Shown here: positions 10,036 through 16,516 of the stretch, piece after piece
How positions within the stretch are numbered: position 1 is the stretch's first letter
How the letters are laid out: every line of letters begins with the position of its first letter
Assembly: GCF_020886115.1 (NCBI RefSeq)
Contig: NZ_AP025185.1
Coordinates: forward strand, 744,001 to 808,000
From: Flavobacterium ammonificans
GTDB lineage: Bacteria; Bacteroidota; Bacteroidia; Flavobacteriales; Flavobacteriaceae
Direction: 5' to 3'
Length of the DNA: 64,000 nt
Notes under the pieces: model-generated
What the model was told of the DNA's origin: nothing
The model's input: the letters and a program-made list of their open reading frames with translations, nothing else
Databases searched by the model: none
Translations under genes and position numbers: made by a program

Positions 10036-10044
10036 TTGTTAAAA

Positions 10045-10965
10045 ATGGAAAAAAAATATGCACTTAGTGCGGTTAGTTATGGCGAGGTTTTATTTGATTT
10101 ATTTCCAACTCATAAAAAAATTGGTGGGGCTCCACTCAATGTAGCAATACGAATGAAATCGTTAGGAGTACAATCAAAAATAATCAGTAAAATTGGTTTA
10201 GATCAAGAGGGTCAAGAGATAATTGATTATTTGCAATCTAAAGAAATTGATACAAATTACATCCAAAAATCAAAAGATTATAGGACAGGAGTGGTTCATG
10301 TAATGATTAATGAAAAAGGGAATGCTTCCTATGACATTGCCTACCCTTCAGCTTGGGATAAAATTGAACAAGATGAAGATTTACTTTCTTTAGTTTCAAA
10401 CACAGATGTGCTTATTTTTGGCAGTTTAATTTGCAGAGATGAGGTTTCGAGAAATACCTTATTTACTATTATTCATCATTCAAATTACTCAGTTTTTGAT
10501 GTTAATTTGAGACAACCTTACTACACCAAAGAAAATTTAATAGAATTAATGAAAGCCTCTGATTTTATTAAACTAAATGATGAGGAGTTGCTTGAAATAT
10601 CTCAAATGCTAAACTCACCATTTCATTCATTTGAACAGAATATCCGTTTTATAGCTTCCCAAATGGGAACTAGTCAAATATGTGTAACGAAAGGTGCGTT
10701 TGGGGCTGTTTTGTTTTATAATGACAAGTTTTATTATAACAGTGGGTATTTTATAAAAGTTGCAGATACAGTAGGGGCTGGGGATTCGTTTTTAGCTTCT
10801 TTAGTAACAAAAATTTTGCGTGGAGATTCTCCACAAAAAGCGTTGAATTTTGCATGTGCAATAGGGGCACTTGTTGCTTCAAAAGAAGGGGCTAATCCTG
10901 AAATTTCAGAAAAAGAAATTAAAAAATTCATGATGTTGAAAGAGTTTAAAAATAGTGTGCAATAG
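10045..10965 (+). CDS. PfkB-family fructokinase
   Basis: PfkB/ribokinase-family sugar kinase of 306 residues, expected to convert cytoplasmic fructose to fructose-6-phosphate with ATP. The N-terminal GGAPLNVA substrate-binding signature and the C-terminal DTVGAGDSF signature (catalytic Asp about residue 247) are intact. The ATG at 10045 is chosen over an in-frame TTG at 10036 because it starts directly at MEKKYALS. The gene follows the fructan operon on the same strand but has its own promoter and leader hairpin. Its place next to GH32 genes and susCD argues for fructokinase over other PfkB activities. Confidence 0.88.
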   Translation: MEKKYALSAVSYGEVLFDLFPTHKKIGGAPLNVAIRMKSLGVQSKIISKIGLDQEGQEIIDYLQSKEIDTNYIQKSKDYRTGVVHVMINEKGNASYDIAYPSAWDKIEQDEDLLSLVSNTDVLIFGSLICRDEVSRNTLFTIIHHSNYSVFDVNLRQPYYTKENLIELMKASDFIKLNDEELLEISQMLNSPFHSFEQNIRFIASQMGTSQICVTKGAFGAVLFYNDKFYYNSGYFIKVADTVGAGDSFLASLVTKILRGDSPQKALNFACAIGALVASKEGANPEISEKEIKKFMMLKEFKNSVQ

Positions 10966-11030
10966 AGCAATTATAAATTTAATAAATTGATTTTATTAGA
11001 GTTAAGTAATTTTTAACAGAATAAAATTTA

Positions 11031-11055
11031 CAGCTTCTGTCAATAAGGGGAGCAA
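11031..11055 (+). repeat. Module-boundary repeat, copy 1
   Basis: A 25-base core that begins CAGCTTCTGTC and ends GGGGAGCAA. It is identical to copy 2 (13071-13095) and has one difference from copy 3 (13741-13765). It is followed within 8 bases by a terminator hairpin. It lies between the fructokinase gene and the toxin-antitoxin operon. Between 10966 and 11317 I see no gene, only this repeat, its terminator and the operator/promoter of the next operon. Confidence 0.8.
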
Positions 11056-11062
11056 CAATGAT

Positions 11063-11098
11063 AAGGGTTTCAAGATTTATTTCTTGGGACCTTTTTTA
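11063..11098 (+). terminator. Terminator following repeat copy 1
   Basis: AAGG-(g)-TTTCAAGA pairs with TCTTGGGACCTT (12 bp, one bulged G, two G-T pairs), followed by TTTTATT. It probably ends the fructokinase transcript. Confidence 0.6.
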
Positions 11099-11242
11099 TT
11101 TGAATATCGTTTTATTTGCTTTCAATAACAGTAGTAATAAGTTTAGATAGTTTTTGGGATTGTATAGTAAATCTAAAAATTCCTAGTTTGCTTTACAATT
11201 ATCTTCTCAATTTTCTGTGATAACTATCAAAATATTCAATCT

Positions 11243-11305
11243 AAAACAAAATGTTTTGTTTTTAAACATAAAAATGTTTTAATTTCCAACTTTTTATTAT
11301 CTTTG
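11243..11305 (+). promoter_or_regulatory. Operator dyads and -7 element of the Xre-Panacea operon
   Basis: Two inverted repeats lie in tandem: AAAACAAAA-TG-TTTTGTTTT (11243-11262, perfect 9-bp arms) and AAACAT-aaaa-ATGTTT (11264-11279). Both are just upstream of the -7 box TATCTTTG (11298-11305). They cover the place where a -33 element would lie. This is the expected layout for autorepression by an Xre-type antitoxin. Confidence 0.6.
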
Positions 11306-11317
11306 CGCATCAGAATT

Positions 11318-12136
11318 ATGAAAAACCAAACTGAAATGAACACAAAATTGTCAAAGAAGCAAATCGGACAAAGAGTTACAGAGCTTCGTAAAATGAAAGG
11401 ATTATCTCAAGAGGATTTGGCTAAAAGTGTCAAGATTTCAAGGTCATCATTAGCTCAAATTGAATTAGGTAATAGAGGCGTAGACATACTTGAATTGCAA
11501 AAATTATCTTTGAAATTAGAATTTTCATTAGATGAATTTATGTCTAAAGACTTTAATGTAACTCAAGATGTTGAGGGGAAAATAGAATCAAAATCAAAAG
11601 AAGATAACGAACGTATATCCGTGCCAACTCTTCAAGTAAATAAATTTAAAAATGTATTGTTATATATCCTTGAAAGGTGTGCAGGAAAGCCGAATGTTGG
11701 AGAGACAGTACTCTATAAACTTTTATACTTTTCTGATTTCAATTATTATGAGTTGTATGAAGAGCACTTAACCGGAGCAAAATATCGTAAATTACCATTT
11801 GGACCCGTCCCTCAAAAATTGGATACAATTATAAATCAAATGATTGATAAAGAGCAGTTACAAAGGGTAAAAACAGAATATCATGGATATCCACAAACTC
11901 GTTATCTTCCTTTAGAGAAAGCAGATTTAACGGAATTGAAAGCAAGTGAAAAAGAAATAATTGATCGAGTAATTGAACAAATGAGTGATTGGTCTGCATC
12001 TGCAATTAGTAATTACTCTCATAAAGATATGCCTTGGTTAGCATCTAAAGATGGAGAAGAAATTAATTATGAACTAGCGTTTTATAGAGACACACCTTTC
12101 TCTGTGAGAAACTACGGAGAAGAAAATGAAGAATAA
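11318..12136 (+). CDS. Xre HTH - Panacea (DUF4065) antitoxin-like protein
   Basis: Two-domain protein of 272 residues. An Xre/Cro-type HTH lies at about residues 11-68 (IGQRVTELRKMKGLSQEDLA, then SRSSLAQIELG). A Panacea/DUF4065 domain lies at about 105-235 (NVLLYILERC, VLYKLLYFSDF, KYRKLPFGPVP). Panacea domains are known as promiscuous toxin-neutralising modules, and the HTH form represses its own operon. The start is ATG 11318 or the next in-frame ATG 11336; the upstream TTG at 11303 lies inside the -7 promoter box and cannot be used from it. The stop overlaps the next ATG (TAATG), implying coupled translation with the toxin-like gene. Antitoxin function is inferred from domain architecture and position. 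Confidence 0.82.
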   Translation: MKNQTEMNTKLSKKQIGQRVTELRKMKGLSQEDLAKSVKISRSSLAQIELGNRGVDILELQKLSLKLEFSLDEFMSKDFNVTQDVEGKIESKSKEDNERISVPTLQVNKFKNVLLYILERCAGKPNVGETVLYKLLYFSDFNYYELYEEHLTGAKYRKLPFGPVPQKLDTIINQMIDKEQLQRVKTEYHGYPQTRYLPLEKADLTELKASEKEIIDRVIEQMSDWSASAISNYSHKDMPWLASKDGEEINYELAFYRDTPFSVRNYGEENEE

Positions 12137-12480
12137 TGACCTTTGAAGAATTAGCAGAGTTTAAAAAGGATTTAAAAACCCTTACAAAAAAATACCGAAC
12201 GCTGAATGATGACTTGGGCGTAGTAAAGCGTGTGCTAGAAGTATCTCCTGATGAGAGACCGCCATTCAGTTTTAGGATTGATGATTTGGGGTTGAAAACA
12301 TGTATTATAAAGGTTAAAAAAATAGCATGTAAATCAATGAAAGGAAGAGGAGTGAATTCTGGTTTAAGATTAATTTATGCCCATTTCCCTGAAGAAAATA
12401 AAATTGTTTTTATCGAGTTGTATCATAAGAATACTAAGGAGATTGAAGACAAAGAAAGAATTTTAAACAACTTTAAATAA
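12136..12480 (+). CDS. RelE/ParE-like toxin candidate
   Basis: Basic protein of 114 residues. It has the RelE-superfamily pattern: an N-terminal helix pair (FKKDLKTLTKKYRTLNDDL), a central strand region (KTCIIKVKKIACKSMKGRG), a conserved Ser-Gly-Leu-Arg (NSGLRLIYAHF) and a C-terminal strand ending ELYHKNTKEIEDKERI. It starts inside the stop codon of the Xre-Panacea gene, the usual tight antitoxin-toxin coupling. If it is a RelE-type enzyme it would cut mRNA on the ribosome. The family call is by eye and the activity is untested. Confidence 0.65.
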   Translation: MTFEELAEFKKDLKTLTKKYRTLNDDLGVVKRVLEVSPDERPPFSFRIDDLGLKTCIIKVKKIACKSMKGRGVNSGLRLIYAHFPEENKIVFIELYHKNTKEIEDKERILNNFK

Positions 12481-12487
12481 TGTAGTA

Positions 12488-12724
12488 ATGGCAAAAGGGA
12501 AAAATCAATACGTTGTTCCAACTAAAGAGGGTTGGGGTGTCAAAGGCGAAGGAAATAATAAGTTAACCGTAAAAACGGTAACTAAAGCTGAAGCAGAAAA
12601 AAAAGGCACAAGTATCGCTAAGAATCAAAAATCTGAATTAACAGTACTTGGTAAGAACGGTAAAATTCAAAATAAAAATAGTTTTGGTAACGACCCGAAT
12701 CCTCCAAAAGACAAAAAACACTAA
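12488..12724 (+). CDS. DUF2188 small protein
   Basis: Small basic protein of 78 residues resembling DUF2188: YVVPTKEGWGVKGEGNNK near the N-terminus, an Ala/Glu-rich helix (TKAEAEKKGTSIAKNQKSEL), then LGKNGKIQNKNSFGNDPNPP, which matches the family's Gly-Asn-Asp-Pro-x-Pro-Pro ending. The function of DUF2188 is unknown. The family is frequent in mobile and accessory DNA. It lies 7 bases after the toxin-like gene and 3 bases before the next gene, so it is part of the same operon. Confidence 0.75.
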   Translation: MAKGKNQYVVPTKEGWGVKGEGNNKLTVKTVTKAEAEKKGTSIAKNQKSELTVLGKNGKIQNKNSFGNDPNPPKDKKH

Positions 12725-12727
12725 AAT

Positions 12728-12949
12728 ATGATTGATATTAGTAACGAATCTGTAAAAATTGAATGTCCAGACTGTAAACATTTAATCTCAGTAAATCTTA
12801 AACAAGTTGCAGAGGAAATTATGGTTAATTGTATTTGTGGACAAGAAATTCAATTAAAGGATAGTAACGGAACAAGTAAAAAGGCAATAGAGGATGTTAA
12901 CAAATCTTTTAAAGACCTTGAAAAAGCATTGAAAAAACTTGGTAAATAA
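12728..12949 (+). CDS. Small zinc-ribbon protein
   Basis: Protein of 73 residues with a likely zinc ribbon: CPDC at residues 13-16 and CICG at about 36-39. A Lys-rich predicted helix or coiled coil follows (NKSFKDLEKALKKLGK). It is the fourth gene of the toxin-antitoxin-like operon and lies 3 bases after the DUF2188 gene. No specific function is recognised. It could be a regulator or a nucleic-acid-binding accessory protein. Confidence 0.6.
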   Translation: MIDISNESVKIECPDCKHLISVNLKQVAEEIMVNCICGQEIQLKDSNGTSKKAIEDVNKSFKDLEKALKKLGK

Positions 12950-13066
12950 GTTTAGTCTTCAAAATCTCTGTAAATATAATAATTCTTGTTTTTGACTTTA
13001 TATAATTTTGAAGGAAGCTTAATACATTAATTTCCTTATAGTTATGTATTCATAAAGAGAGTTTTG

Positions 13067-13095
13067 GCTGCAGCTTCTGTCAATAAGGGGAGCAA
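13067..13095 (+). repeat. Module-boundary repeat, copy 2
   Basis: The same 25-base core as copy 1 lies at 13071-13095, preceded by GCTG. From 13067 to 13108 it matches copy 3 with a single difference, including AAAAAGCAAAAAGCC at its 3' edge. An upstream box TTTCCTTATAGTTATGTA (about 13031) is also shared with copy 3. It ends the toxin-antitoxin module. Confidence 0.85.
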
Positions 13096-13100
13096 AAAGC

Positions 13101-13130
13101 AAAAAGCCATCATTTCTGATGGCTTTTTCT
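13101..13130 (+). terminator. Terminator following repeat copy 2
   Basis: A perfect 12-bp stem AAAAAGCCATCA / TGATGGCTTTTT with a TTTC loop, followed by more T. It starts 5 bases after the repeat core. Confidence 0.9.
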
Positions 13131-13152
13131 TTTACTGCAAGCAATAGAAATG

Positions 13153-13185
13153 TTGTATCTTTTACTTTTTATTACGTTATATTTG
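13153..13185 (+). promoter_or_regulatory. Promoter of the cupin gene
   Basis: TTG (13153-13155) and TATATTTG (13178-13185) are 22 bases apart. The element ends 18 bases before ATG 13204, which fixes that start and rules out the in-frame ATG at 13150 upstream. Confidence 0.7.
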
Positions 13186-13203
13186 TTTCAAACTAACATT
13201 AAA

Positions 13204-13686
13204 ATGAAAAAATCAACTCTGCTTTTTTTCCTGTTAATTCCATTTTTAGGGTTTACACAAAAGTCTGATTATACGGTATCTTCATATTTGCTTGAGGGAC
13301 CAAAAGCACCAAATACGCATTACATTGGTGAAGCGTGGTTAAATAACGTGCTTCAAGGTGATGCCGAATTGAATTTCAATATTACTAAAGCAACTTTTAG
13401 AAAAAATTCCACCCTTGATTGGCATAAACATTCAACACCACAAGTGCTTATAGTTGTAGATGGGGAAGGTTATTATCAAGAAAGAGGAAAAGATGCCATT
13501 ATTATAAAAAAAGGAGATGTTATAAGATGTGGTAAAGACACCGAGCACTGGCACACAGCCAGTAAGGAAAACCTGATTACTTATTTAGCTTTATATGATG
13601 GGTCAAAACCGACTGTATGGACTGAACCATTAACTCAAGAATATTATGATAGCGTTGCGAAAAAATTAAGTGCTGAAAAGAAATAA
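13204..13686 (+). CDS. Secreted cupin-domain protein
   Basis: Exported single-cupin protein of 160 residues. A signal peptide ends near FTQK (residues 16-19). Cupin motif 1 reads WHKHSTPQVLIVVDGEGYYQ, with the His-x-His pair and a downstream Gly as in metal-binding cupins. Motif 2 is GDVIRCGKDTEHWHTAS, which supplies another His. The fold normally binds one Fe, Mn, Ni or Zn ion. Substrate and reaction are not evident. It forms a single-gene module between repeat copies 2 and 3 and has its own promoter. Similar cupins act as small-molecule oxygenases, isomerases or lyases. Confidence 0.8.
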   Translation: MKKSTLLFFLLIPFLGFTQKSDYTVSSYLLEGPKAPNTHYIGEAWLNNVLQGDAELNFNITKATFRKNSTLDWHKHSTPQVLIVVDGEGYYQERGKDAIIIKKGDVIRCGKDTEHWHTASKENLITYLALYDGSKPTVWTEPLTQEYYDSVAKKLSAEKK

Positions 13687-13737
13687 GTTCAACCCTTCAA
13701 TTTCCTTACAGTTACATACTCAATCATCGCATTATAG

Positions 13738-13765
13738 CTGCAGCTTCTGTCAACAAGGGGAGCAA
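13738..13765 (+). repeat. Module-boundary repeat, copy 3
   Basis: The core at 13741-13765 differs from copies 1 and 2 by one T-to-C change (GTCAACAAGG). The upstream box TTTCCTTACAGTTACATA (about 13701) and ATCATCGCATT (13724-13734) are shared with copies 2 and 4 respectively, so this copy links the strict and the diverged members of the family. Confidence 0.85.
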
Positions 13766-13772
13766 AAAGCAA

Positions 13773-13804
13773 AAAGCCTTTACAGCAATGTAAGGGCTTT
13801 TTTA
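13773..13804 (+). terminator. Bidirectional terminator, AAAGCCTTTAC type
   Basis: An 11-bp stem AAAGCCTTTAC / GTAAGGGCTTT with loop AGCAAT and flanking A and T runs. It serves both the cupin gene (+) and the convergent merR gene (-). The same hairpin recurs exactly at 20818-20853 and in decayed form at 16934-16963. Confidence 0.88.
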
Positions 13805-13812
13805 TTTTGGAA

Positions 13813-14175
13813 TTAACACTTATCGTTTAGGACATCTTTTTTGAACGCATCTATTTGCTTTTTCATTTCTTTAATCTCTTTCATCTTTTGTTCAAGGGAA
13901 AGTAATTTTTCATCGAGAATACTTAATTTTTCTTCTTTACTGAATCGATTATTGTACCAAGCATCGATGAGTTGTCCTATTTCTCTTATCGTGAACCCAA
14001 CAGATTTAGCATCGCTAATGAATTCTAATTTTTCAATTGTTTCCTCATCATAGTGAAAATAATTGTTAGAGGTAATTGATTCATCGCGTTTGCCTTCAAT
14101 TAGTCCAGACTTCTCATAGAAGCGAATGGTATGGGCAGAAATCCCAGTAATTTTAGCTATTTCATTGATTAACAT
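13813..14175 (-). CDS. MerR-family transcriptional regulator
   Basis: MerR-family regulator of 120 residues. The winged HTH is at residues 1-70 (NEIAKITGISAHTIRFYEKSGLI is the signature helix region, split here by eye into INEIAKITGIS and HTIRFYEKSGLI). A coiled-coil dimerisation helix fills the C-terminal half (EKLLSLEQKMKEIKEMKKQI). No conserved metal-binding Cys pair is present; the single Cys is the last residue. It is divergent from the SDR gene. A 22-bp dyad between them (14209-14230) is the likely binding site. MerR proteins typically activate such a divergent gene by untwisting its promoter. The -7 box CAAAGATA (14180-14187, minus strand) supports the start. Confidence 0.88.
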   Translation of the reverse strand: MLINEIAKITGISAHTIRFYEKSGLIEGKRDESITSNNYFHYDEETIEKLEFISDAKSVGFTIREIGQLIDAWYNNRFSKEEKLSILDEKLLSLEQKMKEIKEMKKQIDAFKKDVLNDKC

Positions 14176-14179
14176 AAAG

Positions 14180-14187
14180 CAAAGATA
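14180..14187 (-). promoter_or_regulatory. -7 element of merR
   Basis: On the minus strand this reads TATCTTTG, a perfect TAnnTTTG box, 4 bases upstream of the merR start codon. The implied leader is nearly absent. Confidence 0.5.
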
Positions 14188-14208
14188 AAAAATTATAAAA
14201 AAATAACA

Positions 14209-14230
14209 ACTATAGACTACGCTCTAAGGT
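14209..14230. promoter_or_regulatory. Putative MerR operator
   Basis: A dyad of the form AC-nn-TAGA-n6-TCTA-nn-GT is centred between the divergent merR and SDR genes. It directly abuts the TTG element (14230-14232) of the SDR promoter. Confidence 0.5.
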
Positions 14231-14260
14231 TGTGGGTTTCAATTTATACCACTACGTTTG
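14230..14260 (+). promoter_or_regulatory. Promoter of the SDR gene
   Basis: TTG (14230-14232) and TACGTTTG (14253-14260) are separated by 20 bases. Its TTG touches the MerR dyad, consistent with MerR control. The ATG is at 14284. Confidence 0.65.
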
Positions 14261-14283
14261 TTCAAAATTAAAAATACAATTAT

Positions 14284-15099
14284 ATGAAAAATACAATTTT
14301 AATTACAGGAACCTCAAGCGGGATTGGTAAATCAACCGTTATTGAATTTGCAAAAAAGGGATGGAATGTAATTGCTACCCAACGAAATCCTGAAAAGGAA
14401 TCTGATTTTAAGACCTTTAATAATGTCAAACTTTTTCCTTTAGATGTAACAAATCTCGATAGTATCACTAAAGTATTTCAGAAAGTTAAAGAAGAATTTG
14501 GGACTATTGATGTTGTTGTAAACAATGCTGGTTATGGCGTAGATGGAGCTTTTGAAGCGATGACTGATGCGGTTATTGAAAAGCAATTCGATACTAATGT
14601 TTTTGGACTAATGCGAGTGACCAGAGAGGCAATAAAAGCGATGCGCCCTTCGGGTGGCGGAACAATTATTCAAATTTCAAGTATGGGTGGTAAAATTACG
14701 TTTCCATTATACAGTATTTATCACGCCACTAAATTTGCCATGGAAGGTTTTACAGAGTCGTTGCATTATGAATTAGCACAATTCAACATCAAATTGAAAT
14801 TGATAGAACCGGGACCAATTGTAACCGATTTTTATGGAAGAAGTCGTCAATTCATTAAGCCGGATTACACCAATGAGTACGATACTTTTATTGCAAAATT
14901 TAATGATGCGGCGGCGAAAGTGATGAAAGACGCTGAAGGCCCTGAAGTTGTCGCCAAGATGATTTACAAGTCGGCAACAGACAATAGTAATCAAATGCGA
15001 TACGCTGTTGGTAAACCCGGCCCAATGTTATTAGTACTTAGAAAATGGCTTTCGGATAAGTTGTACTTTTTGATGGTTAGAAAAAGTTACAATTTATAA
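14284..15099 (+). CDS. Short-chain dehydrogenase/reductase
   Basis: Classical SDR oxidoreductase of 271 residues that uses NAD(P)(H). The Rossmann motif TGTSSGIG is at residues 9-15 or so, NNAGYG at 80-85, the catalytic Ser is in ISSMGG (about 132), and YHATK is at 146-150 (Y146, K150). The GPIVTDFYG stretch after the active site is typical of ketoreductase-like SDRs. The substrate is unknown. It is divergent from merR and probably its target. The module is closed by repeat copy 4 and a terminator. Confidence 0.92.
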   Translation: MKNTILITGTSSGIGKSTVIEFAKKGWNVIATQRNPEKESDFKTFNNVKLFPLDVTNLDSITKVFQKVKEEFGTIDVVVNNAGYGVDGAFEAMTDAVIEKQFDTNVFGLMRVTREAIKAMRPSGGGTIIQISSMGGKITFPLYSIYHATKFAMEGFTESLHYELAQFNIKLKLIEPGPIVTDFYGRSRQFIKPDYTNEYDTFIAKFNDAAAKVMKDAEGPEVVAKMIYKSATDNSNQMRYAVGKPGPMLLVLRKWLSDKLYFLMVRKSYNL

Positions 15100-15130
15100 G
15101 TAAGCATCATTCAATTTTACACGAAGTTTA

Positions 15131-15203
15131 ATATTTAATTTACTGATTTTCAATTGCTAAATTATCGCATTCAAGTTGCATCTTCTGACAAAAAAAGGAT
15201 CAA
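15131..15203 (+). repeat. Module-boundary repeat, copy 4 (diverged)
   Basis: The 5' half shares ATATTTAATTT, then TGATTTTCAATT and GCTAAA, with copy 5. ATTATCGCATT followed by GTTGCATCTTCTGAC matches copy 3 (ATCATCGCATT, GCTGCAGCTTCTGTC). The tail AAAAAAAGGATCAA corresponds to AACAAGGGGAGCAA. It closes the merR/SDR module. Confidence 0.65.
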
Positions 15204-15213
15204 ATAGCAAAGT

Positions 15214-15248
15214 AAAAGGGTTATCCCTGAATGGTGTAACCCTTTTTG
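15214..15248 (+). terminator. Terminator following repeat copy 4
   Basis: A perfect 10-bp stem AAAAGGGTTA / TAACCCTTTT, then TTG. It starts about 11 bases after the repeat and ends the SDR transcript. Confidence 0.82.
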
Positions 15249-15302
15249 TATTTAAATAAAATATACTTAAGTCAGTATCAATTGTTATTCGTACAATATT
15301 TG

Positions 15303-15330
15303 TTGTTTTTCAATAAATTTATTACTTTTG
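15303..15330 (+). promoter_or_regulatory. Promoter of the DUF2975 operon
   Basis: TTG (15303-15305) and TACTTTTG (15323-15330) are 17 bases apart and lie 25 bases upstream of ATG 15356. Confidence 0.65.
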
Positions 15331-15355
15331 TCATTAAATTTAACACGAAACAATA

Positions 15356-15844
15356 ATGGCTACTCCAAATGTAAAAGTGCTCGAAAGAAGTTCCACCTTA
15401 TTTTTAAAGTTAATTCTTTTAGTTTTAAGTTTAGCAGTCCTAACTTTCTGCGGATTCCTGCTGTATCAAATTACCCAATCGGATTCTTTAGGGGATTATC
15501 AACCAATATTAATTGGTGTTCTTATTTCAACCATTCCCTTTCTATATGTTTTTTATCAAGCGTATAACTTATTGAATAATATTGATGCCAATTTATCATT
15601 AACCGATTCATCCGTTAATTCTTTACGAATTATAAAAGTGTGTTCGTTTCTAATCAGTTTAATGTATTTGATGGGTTCACCATTTATTTTCAATGTTGCC
15701 CAGCAAGATGATGCCCCAGGAGTCGTACTAATTAATATCATTTTAATTATGGGGCCATTTTCTGTTGCTGTTTTTACCTATATTTTACAGAAACTTCTAA
15801 TTAATGCCATTGGATATAAATCCGAAAACGAATTAACCATATAA
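15356..15844 (+). CDS. DUF2975 family membrane protein
   Basis: Integral membrane protein of 162 residues with four predicted transmembrane segments, at about residues 15-37, 50-70, 93-112 and 122-145. The pattern of an Asn-rich loop (NNIDANLSL) after the second helix and TM pairs resembles DUF2975, which is typically encoded beside a small YozG-type HTH regulator, as here (3 bases to the next ATG). Its function is unknown; proposals for the family involve a membrane sensor or partner for the regulator. Confidence 0.72.
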   Translation: MATPNVKVLERSSTLFLKLILLVLSLAVLTFCGFLLYQITQSDSLGDYQPILIGVLISTIPFLYVFYQAYNLLNNIDANLSLTDSSVNSLRIIKVCSFLISLMYLMGSPFIFNVAQQDDAPGVVLINIILIMGPFSVAVFTYILQKLLINAIGYKSENELTI

Positions 15845-15847
15845 TTG

Positions 15848-16057
15848 ATGGAAATTATTGTAAATCTTGACGTGGTAATGGCACAAAGGAAAATGTCATT
15901 GAATGAATTATCAGAGAGAGTAGGAATATCTTTGTCCAATCTTTCCATTTTAAAGACGGGTAAAGCAAAAGCAATCCGTTTTTCAACATTAGCCACATTG
16001 TGTGAAGTTTTAGATTGTCAGCCATCAGATCTATTAGAATATAAAAAACAGGTATAA
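15848..16057 (+). CDS. Small Xre-type HTH regulator (YozG-like)
   Basis: A one-domain HTH protein of 69 residues: MAQRKMSLNELSERVGIS followed by LSNLSILKTGKAKAIRFSTL and CQPSDLLEYK. This is the YozG-like subfamily that is paired with DUF2975 membrane proteins across bacteria. The ATG at 15848 is preferred to an in-frame TTG at 15845. It probably regulates its own three-gene operon. Confidence 0.85.
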   Translation: MEIIVNLDVVMAQRKMSLNELSERVGISLSNLSILKTGKAKAIRFSTLATLCEVLDCQPSDLLEYKKQV

Positions 16058-16070
16058 AAAATTAGAAATT

Positions 16071-16349
16071 ATGATGAATAAAAAATGGAGTGTTTACTCT
16101 CCCTTATTATTGTTGCTTTTCCCATTAGTAGGAACATTGGTATCCAATGAAGTCAATTGGAGTTTTTTTGACTTCATTGTTATGGGTATGCTTATTTTGT
16201 TGGTAAGTTTTGGAATCAAGCAAATCATCAAAAGGACTAATTCGATGCATTATCGAATTCTTTTGATTGGGTCAATTTTACTAATATTTTTATTAGTATG
16301 GGCGGAATTAGCGGTTGGAATTTTTGGAACTCCTTTTGCAGGAAATTAG
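16071..16349 (+). CDS. Small three-helix membrane protein
   Basis: Protein of 92 residues with three hydrophobic segments (about residues 11-25, 32-50, 64-84) and a conserved-looking end, WAELAVGIFGTPFAGN. It is the third gene of the DUF2975/HTH operon, 13 bases after the HTH gene. I do not recognise its function. Confidence 0.6.
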   Translation: MMNKKWSVYSPLLLLLFPLVGTLVSNEVNWSFFDFIVMGMLILLVSFGIKQIIKRTNSMHYRILLIGSILLIFLLVWAELAVGIFGTPFAGN

Positions 16350-16387
16350 TTACAATTAATTGACCTTCTTGTTATTTTATTCAAAGC

Positions 16388-16470
16388 TAAATATTTAATT
16401 TGTTGATTTTCAATTACTAAACCATTGTGTTAAAGTTGCATTTTTTGCTCTTTGGCGGAGCAAAGAACAC
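16388..16470 (+). repeat. Module-boundary repeat, copy 5 (diverged)
   Basis: The 5' half (ATATTTAATTT, TTGATTTTCAATTACTAAA) matches copy 4. The core region (AGTTGCATTTTTTGCTC, then GGCGGAGCAAAG) is the most diverged and contains its own hairpin TTTGCTC / GAGCAAA. It closes the DUF2975 module. Confidence 0.55.
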
Positions 16471-16483
16471 TTCGAAATCTAAA

Positions 16484-16516
16484 AAAAGAGGTTACTTTTG
16501 TAGTCTAACCTTTTTT
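16484..16516 (+). terminator. Terminator abutting the next start codon
   Basis: AAAAGAGGTTA pairs with TAACCTTTTTT (11 bp, one G-T pair). The T-run ends exactly where the next ATG (16517) begins. The loop carries TACTTTTG (16493-16500), a TAnnTTTG box that could be the -7 element of the next gene. Confidence 0.6.

Noticed and set aside
15328-15567. 79-codon + frame overlapping the DUF2975 gene start
   Set aside because: It begins in the promoter and runs in another frame of a clear membrane-protein gene.
11031-16470. Classical integron attC array
   Set aside because: No GTTRRRY/RYYYAAC core sites or imperfect palindromes of the attC type were found, and no integron integrase is present. The repeats are kept as a separate finding.
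16427-16516. N-terminal extension of the ABM-like protein
   Set aside because: It is encoded by repeat copy 5 and the terminator. The signal peptide begins at ATG 16517 or 16520.
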